From: Bacilli bacterium
GTDB taxonomy: Bacteria; Bacillota_I; Bacilli_A; RFN20; CAG-826
Length of the DNA stretch: 64,000 nt
Direction: 5' to 3'
Assembly (NCBI GenBank): GCA_017454295.1
Contig: JAFTDF010000020.1
Span: 1 to 64,000 of the forward strand
Below, in pieces: positions 42,023 through 49,689 of the stretch (within the stretch, counting starts at the first letter, position 1; the number at the start of each line of letters is the position of its first letter). The notes beneath the pieces were generated by a model that made no database searches, was not told the origin of the DNA, and was given only the letters and a program-made list of their open reading frames with translations. The translations under genes were made by a program, and so were the position numbers.

Positions 42023-42914
42023 GATGACGGTCCATGAAGGCGATCATGGCGTCGTTAACCCGGATCGAATCCGGTAATTTGAGATTCAAAACGTTATGGA
42101 CGTGAGCGACTTTTTTGTCGTCTGAATCGATGAAGCAGAACTCGTAATCCTTACCCAGTTTTTTCGCATCGTCTTCGAGGCGTTTGGAATGAACGCCGAT
42201 GAAATCACGCTTGCAGCTGGAGAAGAATAACGGGGTTTGGAGTTTGGGGAAATAGGTTTTCGGGGAGACCAGATTTAAATAGGCCTCGTCGACATGGCGT
42301 TTCCCGATGAGTTGGGTTGCCACGTAATGCGTCATCGGGTTCTCTCGGCCCACGGTTGCGAAATCGTAGACCGGGCAATTGAGCAATACTCCAAGCGGGG
42401 AAAGATCGATCTTGGGCCATCCAAACGCCTCGCGAGTCGCTGGATCGGTTAAAGCAATCGCTAACAGCAAGGCGAAATGGCCGCCCGCGGAATCCCCCGT
42501 GATAAAAACGCGAGATCCTAGCCCATACTCTTGCCAATGGGCAACTAAATGGGCGAATTGCTCCCAGAGGATATTCAGTTGATCCTGGCAATCTTGTTTT
42601 CCGTTATTCAGGGGATAATCCAAAGCGACGATATCAAACCCACGTTCCAAAAAGTAATTGAGGAAAAGCTCGTTATGGCGACGGGTAGAATAAACATAAG
42701 CCCCGCCATGGATATCGATGAGCGTCACATTCTTCCGATTGCTTTCTTTCGCCAGAATCACGTCATAACGATGGCTATCGAGGCCGGAATCGTCGATATC
42801 GACGTTGAGGAACTTCTGGTATTCAGCAAAATCGGGCTTGGCCCTTAAAAACGCTTTGCCCGTATGGTTTAGCCATGCTTTGGCAAGGGAAAAAGTCATT
42901 CTGCCGATTTTCAT
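42006..42914 (-). CDS. Alpha/beta hydrolase, esterase of the HSL type
   Basis: A 302-residue hydrolase. The oxyanion motif is IDIHGGAYVY, the nucleophile elbow is FITGDSAGGHFAL, and the His is likely in AHVHNVLN. These belong to the hormone-sensitive-lipase-like (Abhydrolase_3) group, which cleaves small acyl esters. It overlaps the HAD gene by ATGA and is last in the GH2-HAD-esterase operon, so it may deacetylate glycan breakdown products; that is inference. Confidence 0.88.
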   Translation of the reverse strand: MKIGRMTFSLAKAWLNHTGKAFLRAKPDFAEYQKFLNVDIDDSGLDSHRYDVILAKESNRKNVTLIDIHGGAYVYSTRRHNELFLNYFLERGFDIVALDYPLNNGKQDCQDQLNILWEQFAHLVAHWQEYGLGSRVFITGDSAGGHFALLLAIALTDPATREAFGWPKIDLSPLGVLLNCPVYDFATVGRENPMTHYVATQLIGKRHVDEAYLNLVSPKTYFPKLQTPLFFSSCKRDFIGVHSKRLEDDAKKLGKDYEFCFIDSDDKKVAHVHNVLNLKLPDSIRVNDAMIAFMDRHLSDND

Positions 42915-43693
42915 AAAAGCACCCCCAAATCAAGTAACGCCTTCGCTAATCCGTCTTCCCCAATCGGCGCGGCCACATAATCCGCGGCTTCTTTCACCTC
43001 GTCTTTGCCGTTGCCCATGGCCACGAAGAAAGAATGGTCTTTCATGGAGATATCCTGGACATCGTCGCCAAAGGAAATGGCTTCGTCGTCTTCGATTCCA
43101 AGTTCGCGCAAAATACTGGCGATGCCTTCGCCCTTTAAGTGTTCTTCGGGCATGATGTCCACGCCAAAGGGATGAAAACGATAATAAGTCAGATGCGGTA
43201 GCGCCGCTTGGAATTCGGCGTCATGGGAATCGGGGGCAAACAAAAGAACGCCGGTGCAAGGCCCGCCTTTATAAGGATGGACGGGTGGAACGATGTCGCT
43301 ATAAGTGCCGTGATAAGACTCTAAATAGGTGTTTCCAGGGGCAATCAGAAACCTCGTCCGAGGCGTCACGACCTCCATGGTGAGGTCTAATTTTTTGGCG
43401 ATGGAACAAAGTTTACGGACGTCTTTTTCCGCCATGAGGGTTTGCTTGACATAGCGATTGCCAACGACGGCGATGGCTCCGCTAGACGCGATATAACCAT
43501 CCCAATGGATTCCCAAATCGAACGCCCCGAATTCCTTTTGGGACATATAGGGACGGGCGGATGCCAAAAATACTTTCACGCCCTGCTTTTTTAATCGTTT
43601 GATTGCTTGGATGGAGGAATCGTTATATTCCTTCTTTTTCCAGTTATAGAGGGTGTTGTCGATATCGAAAAAAGCGGCTTTGATTGGTTTCAT
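42911..43693 (-). CDS. HAD phosphatase, Cof-type
   Basis: A 260-residue HAD hydrolase: motif I FFDIDNTLYNW, motif II VFLASARP, and GEGIASILRELGIEDDEAISFGDDVQDISM spanning motifs III and IV, with a Cof-type cap between. Members dephosphorylate sugar phosphates or nucleotides. ATG 43693 overlaps the GH2 stop (ATGA). Position 2 of the common DxD motif I is intact. Confidence 0.88.
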   Translation of the reverse strand: MKPIKAAFFDIDNTLYNWKKKEYNDSSIQAIKRLKKQGVKVFLASARPYMSQKEFGAFDLGIHWDGYIASSGAIAVVGNRYVKQTLMAEKDVRKLCSIAKKLDLTMEVVTPRTRFLIAPGNTYLESYHGTYSDIVPPVHPYKGGPCTGVLLFAPDSHDAEFQAALPHLTYYRFHPFGVDIMPEEHLKGEGIASILRELGIEDDEAISFGDDVQDISMKDHSFFVAMGNGKDEVKEAADYVAAPIGEDGLAKALLDLGVLL

Positions 43694-45408
43694 TGTTTGA
43701 GTTCCTCGTTGAGGGCGATCATGGTTTTTGCTTTCACCTTGGTCACCTTGCGGTCGTAGGTCAATAATCCGTTGGTCTCTTCTTCCACATCGCAAAGCTG
43801 GGTCAAAATAGCCACGGATAGACCTTGTTTTTTGGCAGGGATCACTTGTTCCCGATAGAGTTTTTCCAAACGGGCGGTAAGTTCTTTTTCGTCTTTGGTT
43901 TTGGCATAGCCAAAGTTTTTATGGCTATACACATGGTCTTCCACACGAAGGGAATATCCTCCGAATTCGGTTAAGGCCAGGATGCGGTTGGGGGAAGGTT
44001 TCAATCGGATCTTTCGGAAATAGATATGGCGGGAAGCGAAATCGCCCACGCCTTGATCAAACCAGCCAGAAGTGGAGTCAATTAGGCGGTTTGGATCCAA
44101 TTTCCGTAGCTTGGCGGTTAAGCGCTTGGCTTCGAATTGGCCCCAGCCTTCATTAAACAAAGTCCAAATGGCGATACAGGGGCAGTTTTTCAAACGTTCC
44201 ACCGTGCCGACGAGTTCCTGCTCGAAGAAAGCGCGGCTCGCTTCGTCTCCCCGCCCAAACCGATTCATTCGCTTGGTGTCATCTTTCTTCCAAGGGATAA
44301 AAGGGGCACTCACAATCAGGAACGGATTATAGGGGGCTCCCCCGTTGACCATATCTTGAATGACAATCATGCCCAAACGGTCGGCATGGTAATACCAGCG
44401 CATGGGCTCAATCTTGATGTGCTTGCGAAGGCAGTTGAAACCCAGGGACTTCATCACTTCGATATCATCGGCCATCGCCTTGTCGGTGGGTGGGGTTAAT
44501 CCGCTTTCGGGGAAATACCCTTGATCCAAAACCCCGGTTAGGAAGAGGGGCTCGTTGTTGAGGGCAAAGACCTTGTGCCCATCTTTTTCCATTACCGAGA
44601 ACTTTCGCATCCCGAAGTAGGAATAAACTTTATCTTGGTTGATTTGCACTTCCAAATCATAGAGTTTTGGGGACTTAGGACTCCATGGATAAAACGGCGA
44701 AATGGGGATTTCGCAGGTGAGGCTTTCGTCGAAAGCGGCTTCTGCGACCACATTTCCACCAAGGGATACGATCACTTTCGAAAAAGTGGCTTTTCCTTCA
44801 AATTTGGCCGCAATTCGCACCTTTTTTTCATCAAAAATCGGATGAATCTCCAAACTTTGAATCACCTGGGTCGGTACGGATTCGAGCCAGACGCTACCCC
44901 AAATGCCAGAGGTTGGCGTATACCAAATCCCACCCGGCTTAGGGCTTTGTTTGCCCCGTGGATACACCGGTGAGGTCACGTCGTCTTCGACCACGACCAC
45001 CAGTTCATTCTTGCCTCGTTTCAATTCCAAACAATCGACCGTGAACGGCAAGTAGCCACCTTCGTGATGGGCGATTTGGATGCCGTTGAGATAGACATCG
45101 CAGACTTGATCGACGGCCTCAAAATGAAGCAGTACCCGATCGCCACGGAAGCCCTCGGGCAATTCAAAGAATTTCCGATAATGAAGTTTCTGGTTTGCGG
45201 GGATGTTTTGATGGATGCCGGAAGCAGACGTTTCCGGAGCGTAGGGACCAATGATTTCTCGATCATATTCCTCCACGTTTGGAAGCGGGGAAAAGCAAAA
45301 CTCCCAACGCCCATTCAGTGAGAGAAAACTATCGCGCCGGAACTGGGGGGTCGGGTACTCTGGGAGGGGGCTATCCGCCTGAATTTTTCGGCATTCGAAG
45401 GTCTGCAC
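43690..45408 (-). CDS. Glycoside hydrolase family 2 enzyme
   Basis: A 572-residue cytoplasmic GH2 protein: jelly-roll domain (SLNGRWEFCFSP, LHFEAVDQVCDVYLNG), immunoglobulin-like domain, then a TIM barrel. FNEGWGQF holds the predicted acid/base Glu420 and LTEFGG the predicted nucleophile Glu481. No signal peptide. Beta-galactosidase, beta-glucuronidase and beta-mannosidase are all in this family; I cannot choose. The start is GTG 45408, with a TACAAT ending 7 bases before it and no ribosome site. Confidence 0.9.
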   Translation of the reverse strand: MQTFECRKIQADSPLPEYPTPQFRRDSFLSLNGRWEFCFSPLPNVEEYDREIIGPYAPETSASGIHQNIPANQKLHYRKFFELPEGFRGDRVLLHFEAVDQVCDVYLNGIQIAHHEGGYLPFTVDCLELKRGKNELVVVVEDDVTSPVYPRGKQSPKPGGIWYTPTSGIWGSVWLESVPTQVIQSLEIHPIFDEKKVRIAAKFEGKATFSKVIVSLGGNVVAEAAFDESLTCEIPISPFYPWSPKSPKLYDLEVQINQDKVYSYFGMRKFSVMEKDGHKVFALNNEPLFLTGVLDQGYFPESGLTPPTDKAMADDIEVMKSLGFNCLRKHIKIEPMRWYYHADRLGMIVIQDMVNGGAPYNPFLIVSAPFIPWKKDDTKRMNRFGRGDEASRAFFEQELVGTVERLKNCPCIAIWTLFNEGWGQFEAKRLTAKLRKLDPNRLIDSTSGWFDQGVGDFASRHIYFRKIRLKPSPNRILALTEFGGYSLRVEDHVYSHKNFGYAKTKDEKELTARLEKLYREQVIPAKKQGLSVAILTQLCDVEEETNGLLTYDRKVTKVKAKTMIALNEELKQ

Positions 45409-45414
45409 GTGTTA

Positions 45415-45420
45415 ATTGTA
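45415..45420 (-). promoter_or_regulatory. -10 element at leaderless spacing for the GH2 gene
   Basis: TACAAT on the minus strand, six bases, then GTG 45408. Confidence 0.5.
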
Positions 45421-45436
45421 TCACTTTCCCGCCCTT

Positions 45437-45451
45437 TTAGTTGTAAACTAA
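45437..45451. promoter_or_regulatory. Palindrome between divergent GH2 and ABC genes
   Basis: TTAGTT-GTA-AACTAA, a perfect 6-base inverted repeat in the 66-base divergent region. It lies upstream of the GH2 -10 and may be an operator shared by both genes. Confidence 0.4.
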
Positions 45452-45474
45452 CAAGAGCCAAAGGAGGAAGCGCC

Positions 45475-46179
45475 ATGGGGATTATCATGCAAGCTCGAAA
45501 CATCACCAAGGTTTATAAGGTGGGTGGCATCGAGGTCAAAGCCCTTTATAACGCCTCTTTCGTCTTGGAAGAAGGAACGCTCACGATTATCCTGGGTCCA
45601 TCCGGCGCCGGGAAATCCACTTTATTGAACGTCATCGGTGGGATGGACGTCCCCACCTATGGTTCTTTGGAAGTGGAAGGCGTGGAAGTGTCCCGTTTTA
45701 CGGAACGTGAACTCGCGAAATATCGTCGCGAAAAAATCGGCTTTGTTTTCCAGTTCTATAACCTGATGCCGAATCTGACCGCTTTAGAAAACGTCGAGTT
45801 GGCCACCGAATTGAAGAAAAACGCTAAGAATCCTCGTTCGGCCCTAGCCTCCGTTGGCCTGGCAGAACGGGAAAAGAACTTCCCAGGTCAGCTTTCCGGT
45901 GGGGAGCAACAACGCGTTGCCATCGCCCGCGCCGTGGCCAAAAACCCCACAATTCTGCTCTGCGATGAGCCCACGGGGGCTTTGGATTATGAAACCGGCA
46001 AAGAAGTGCTCGCGCTCTTAGAAAAAGAAGCACACGAGGAGCATAAAACGGTCGTCATCGTCACCCACAACTCCGCCTTATCGCGATTTGGCGACCATCT
46101 CATTAAATTAAAGAACGGCCAAATCATCACCGATAGGCAAATCAAAAACCCGAAACCGATTGAGGATATCGACTGGTAA
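45475..46179 (+). CDS. ABC transporter ATP-binding protein, MacB/LolD type
   Basis: A 234-residue ATPase. Walker A is GPSGAGKST, the Q-loop [18 protein letters not shown] is typical of the MacB/LolD/FtsE group, the signature is LSGGEQQR, Walker B is [11 protein letters not shown] and the switch His is in VTHNS. ATG 45475 has AAAGGAGG upstream. It is coupled to the permease gene (TAATG). Confidence 0.93.
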   Translation: MGIIMQARNITKVYKVGGIEVKALYNASFVLEEGTLTIILGPSGAGKSTLLNVIGGMDVPTYGSLEVEGVEVSRFTERELAKYRREKIGFVFQFYNLMPNLTALENVELATELKKNAKNPRSALASVGLAEREKNFPGQLSGGEQQRVAIARAVAKNPTILLCDEPTGALDYETGKEVLALLEKEAHEEHKTVVIVTHNSALSRFGDHLIKLKNGQIITDRQIKNPKPIEDIDW

Positions 46180-48014
46180 TGAGAAAGACCTACCTCAAAA
46201 CGCTCTGGCGCACCCTTTTCACCAATAAAGGGCGATTCCTTGGAAACTTCGCCATTACTTTGATTGCGGTTTTAATCACAGCTGGATTAGGGGCGATTCC
46301 TATGGAATTCCAAGAATCTTTTTTGGAAAACTACCAATCCACCACGGTGCCCGATCTCATCGTCAAAAGCAAAGCCATGACCGGGTTCTCGGACGAGCAG
46401 GTGACCACGTTGCTATCTTATCCCGGTGCCGAAGTGGCCGAGTCGTTCTTCTCGATCGACGCCAAGGAAGGCGATCAATATTATCGCTTCTATATTCGGG
46501 ACCTCGAGCACGCCGAAACCGATCCGGTAACCATCATCCAAGGGAATGCACCCCAAGCCAAAGGAGAGGTGTTGGTTGAAGCCGGCAACGCCGCGCGTTC
46601 TGCTCACAACGTCGGCGACACGTTCTCCTTCCCTTCCCTAGCGATGCTCGGGGTAAAGGACCTTACCGTGTCAGGCGTCGTCCGATCCCCGCTTTATCTA
46701 CATTCGGGAGGCACGAGAGCCAATTTGGAAGATCGCAGCCAAGTGGAATATGTCGCCGCGATTTTCTACATTGACTCCAAATTTGCCCTGTCGTTCTTGT
46801 CTCATTGGAAAACCGATGTTTATCTGCGTTTTGCCGATGCCCATGACTATATGAGCGATGCTTATAAAGCGCGCATGGAACAAAAGAAATCGGAAATCGT
46901 CGAACAATTGGGGGCGGACGAAGTGGAAGTCCTTACCCTAGAAGAGAACGAGTCATACATCTTGTTTAAGAGTTATAACAAAAAGGTCCGTTTGATCAGT
47001 TATGTTTTCCCCTTCTTTTTCTTGCTTCTTTGCGCGCTGGTGAATTCTATCACCATCAACCGCCTCGTAGCCGATGAACGCGGTCAAATCGCCACCGCGG
47101 TCAGTTTAGGGGAGAAGAAACGCCGCATCGTCAATAAATACTGCGTTTTCTCTGCAGCCTCCGTCACCTTAGGGGCGGCAGCCGGCTATTTCGCAGGCAT
47201 CTTCTTGATTCCATGGGTCGTCTATTTTGCCTATACGGCGGTCTTTAAATTAGGGCCTTTGCAATTCTCGCTGTTTAGCCCCGTTGGCCTTCTCACCTAT
47301 GCGGCCTTGCTGGCGATCACGCTTATCGTGACTTTGGTAACGATGCACGCCTATTTGAAAGCCCGCCCCGCCGAACTCGTAAAAGAAAAACAGCCGGCGG
47401 CCGGAAAAAAGATCCTCTTAGAACGAGTCGGCTTCCTTTGGAACCGTTTCTCTTTTTCCATGAAGTCGATGTTCCGGAATATCTTCCGCCTCAAAAAGAA
47501 CTTCTTCCTCACGAGTCTTGCCGTCATCGGTTCAACGCTGCTGGTGTTTATTGGATTCGCGCTGCTCAACGTCTCAAACAACCTGACCAATCACGAACTT
47601 TTTAAATATGTCGCCAAATCGATGGGGCTTATTTCCTTTGTCATTGTCTTGCTCGCCATCGGCATGTCCGTGTCCGTGGTCTATTTGCTTTGCAATATGA
47701 ACATCGAAGATCGGAAGCGGGAAATCGCCACCTTGAAAGTTCTGGGCTATTCCTTGAAGGAATGCTGCTTCTATTGTTTCCGTGAGATCGTCTTCATTGC
47801 CGCCCTTGCCGCTTTAGTCGGCTTGCCAATCAGCTATTTTGTCTCCGATTGGGTCTTCCGTTATCTCGAATTCGGCAACGGGAACGATATCCAATGGTGG
47901 ACCTTCGTCGCGTCGTTTGCCATCATCATGGCGTCCGTGGCCATCGTGAACTTATTGCTCATTAACCGCATTCGCAAAGTCGATCCGCTGACCAGTTTGA
48001 AATCGGTGGAATAG
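46179..48014 (+). CDS. FtsX-like ABC permease
   Basis: A 611-residue permease with one N-terminal helix, an extracytoplasmic domain (about 50-260), and two FtsX domains of three helices each (LISYVFPFFFLLLCALVNSI and GLISFVIVLLAIGMSVSVVYLL mark them). The segment NIEDRKREIATLKVLGYS is the cytoplasmic coupling region. It works with the ATPase encoded just upstream as a mechanotransmission-type system for lipoproteins, peptides or drugs; the substrate is unknown. Confidence 0.9.
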   Translation: MRKTYLKTLWRTLFTNKGRFLGNFAITLIAVLITAGLGAIPMEFQESFLENYQSTTVPDLIVKSKAMTGFSDEQVTTLLSYPGAEVAESFFSIDAKEGDQYYRFYIRDLEHAETDPVTIIQGNAPQAKGEVLVEAGNAARSAHNVGDTFSFPSLAMLGVKDLTVSGVVRSPLYLHSGGTRANLEDRSQVEYVAAIFYIDSKFALSFLSHWKTDVYLRFADAHDYMSDAYKARMEQKKSEIVEQLGADEVEVLTLEENESYILFKSYNKKVRLISYVFPFFFLLLCALVNSITINRLVADERGQIATAVSLGEKKRRIVNKYCVFSAASVTLGAAAGYFAGIFLIPWVVYFAYTAVFKLGPLQFSLFSPVGLLTYAALLAITLIVTLVTMHAYLKARPAELVKEKQPAAGKKILLERVGFLWNRFSFSMKSMFRNIFRLKKNFFLTSLAVIGSTLLVFIGFALLNVSNNLTNHELFKYVAKSMGLISFVIVLLAIGMSVSVVYLLCNMNIEDRKREIATLKVLGYSLKECCFYCFREIVFIAALAALVGLPISYFVSDWVFRYLEFGNGNDIQWWTFVASFAIIMASVAIVNLLLINRIRKVDPLTSLKSVE

Positions 48015-48022
48015 GAGAATTT

Positions 48023-49210
48023 ATGGAAATCGAAGCTATCAAACATTTGATTGCCCAGGAAGGGGCGGAGGCCTGGATCCTCGTGGATTACGAAAACCGC
48101 AACCCCAACCTCGTATCCCTTTTGGGGGAAAAGATGCTGACCCGCAAAATCGTGGCCGTCATTCCCGCGAAGGGTAAACCGGTTTTGATTTGCCACGCCA
48201 TCGATACCGTCTATCTCAAAGACGAACGCACGGCCCAAAACTTCGATTTGGCCGTCTACCACACTTGGCAGGAAATGTTGGCTTTGGAAAAGCAATATAT
48301 CGCTCCTTACAAAACCGTATTGATGGATGTTTCCGAGAACGGGTTATTGCCACGGGTATCCCTTGCTGATTATGGGTCCGTTTCCTATGTCAAAGAACTT
48401 GGGGTGGATATTCGCCCCTCAGCCAATCTCTTGCAAGAATTAAGCGCAATTGTTGGTCATAAAGGTCTAGAATCCCAGCGAAAAGCGTGCAATACCGCCT
48501 TAAAAATCAAAGATGAGGCATTCCGCTTGCTCGCGATGCACCTAAGGGAACGGGGAGAAAGCGATGAGCTTGCCATCCAGGATTTCATCGCCCGTCGTTT
48601 TGACGAAGAAGGCATGATCTATGACGAAAAACCGCTCGTTGCCATCGGCCCCAATGCTTCCGACCCCCATTACACCCCCACACCTGAGCAACATAGCAAA
48701 ATCCGAAAAGGAGACGTGGTCCTTATCGATATGTGGGCGAAATATAAAGGCAACGGCGAAGTCTATGCCGACATCACCTGGATGGGCTATTGTGGAGAAA
48801 GCGTCCCCCAAGAGGTCGAGGAACGTTTTGCGTTGGTGAAGGCGGCCCGAGATGGCGTTATCGAATTCCTAAGTCGGGAACTTCCCAAACGCGAAGTCCA
48901 AGCGTATGAAGCCGATGATGTGGCCCGTGCGATTATCACGAAAGGTGGGTACGGCCCTTATTTCATCCACCGTGTCGGCCATAACATTTCCGACGATGTT
49001 TCGCCCCATGGTCCAGGGGCCAACTTAGACAACTATGAATCCCATGATTTCCGGCGTTTGGCCGAAGGCACCTCCTTCTCGGATGAGCCGGGCATCTACG
49101 CCCCGGATTTCGGCGTTCGTTCCGAAACCGATTTGCATATTGAAAACCGCCAACTGATCGTCGTCGGCGGTTTACAGGATAAAGTGATTCCAATTCTTGC
49201 TTTGGATTAA
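48023..49210 (+). CDS. M24 family metallopeptidase (Xaa-Pro aminopeptidase-like)
   Basis: A 395-residue creatinase-fold peptidase. Metal ligands are visible: LIDMWAKY (Asp), ADITWM (Asp), HRVGHNI (His), SDEPGIY (Glu) and RSETDLHI (Glu). Residues 1-165 form the creatinase N-domain. It likely removes N-terminal residues ahead of proline. Ribosome site AGGAG. Its stop overlaps the convergent csoR by 4 bases. Confidence 0.92.
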   Translation: MEIEAIKHLIAQEGAEAWILVDYENRNPNLVSLLGEKMLTRKIVAVIPAKGKPVLICHAIDTVYLKDERTAQNFDLAVYHTWQEMLALEKQYIAPYKTVLMDVSENGLLPRVSLADYGSVSYVKELGVDIRPSANLLQELSAIVGHKGLESQRKACNTALKIKDEAFRLLAMHLRERGESDELAIQDFIARRFDEEGMIYDEKPLVAIGPNASDPHYTPTPEQHSKIRKGDVVLIDMWAKYKGNGEVYADITWMGYCGESVPQEVEERFALVKAARDGVIEFLSRELPKREVQAYEADDVARAIITKGGYGPYFIHRVGHNISDDVSPHGPGANLDNYESHDFRRLAEGTSFSDEPGIYAPDFGVRSETDLHIENRQLIVVGGLQDKVIPILALD

Positions 49211-49467
49211 TCCATCCGTGAAAGCAACGCTTCCACTTCTTTGATCTTCTGGTCCAATTCCTCACCGGGTTTGGCGTGTTTTAAGCAATGCTCTAGGTGC
49301 GCCGAAATCACGGCACGGTTCACGTTTTTCAGCATAGCAATGGCGGAAAGGATTTGGTTGGAGATGTCCATGCAGTAGGCATCTTCCTCCACCATTTTCG
49401 CAATTCCCTCCATCTGCCCTTTGACGATGGCAAGCTGATGACGGATTTTTTGATGGTCGGCTTGCAT
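49207..49467 (-). CDS. csoR: Copper-sensing repressor CsoR
   Basis: An 86-residue helical repressor with the Cu(I) ligand set Cys32, His57, Cys61 (AYCMDI and SAHLEHC). Cu(I) binding releases DNA. It is the last gene of copA-copZ-csoR, and its probable operator ATACCCCC-A-GGGGGTAT is in front of copA. Its start overlaps copZ's stop (TAATG). Confidence 0.93.
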   Translation of the reverse strand: MQADHQKIRHQLAIVKGQMEGIAKMVEEDAYCMDISNQILSAIAMLKNVNRAVISAHLEHCLKHAKPGEELDQKIKEVEALLSRMD

Positions 49468-49688
49468 TAGATCCGACCCCCATAGCGATAGCCGGCCTTT
49501 TCGATGGCCGCTTGAAGCTCGGCATCTTCCAGTTCGCGCTTGGTCTTGATCGTGACCTTCTTCGCTTTCAGGTCGACCTTCACATCGTTAACGCCCTCCA
49601 AAGCAGAAAGCGCGGTTTTCACGTGGGCGGCGCAATGCTCGCACATCATGCCCTCCACCAGGATCGTTTCGTTTTTGTTTCCAAACAT
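49467..49688 (-). CDS. copZ: Copper chaperone CopZ
   Basis: A 73-residue heavy-metal-associated domain with the Cu(I) motif MMCEHC (Cys16, Cys19). It delivers Cu(I) to CopA. ATG 49688 is preceded by GGAGG that is itself encoded by the last codons of copA (EGGN). The open frame extends 18 codons further, overlapping copA, but without a ribosome site. Confidence 0.92.
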   Translation of the reverse strand: MFGNKNETILVEGMMCEHCAAHVKTALSALEGVNDVKVDLKAKKVTIKTKRELEDAELQAAIEKAGYRYGGRI

Positions 49689-49689
49689 C

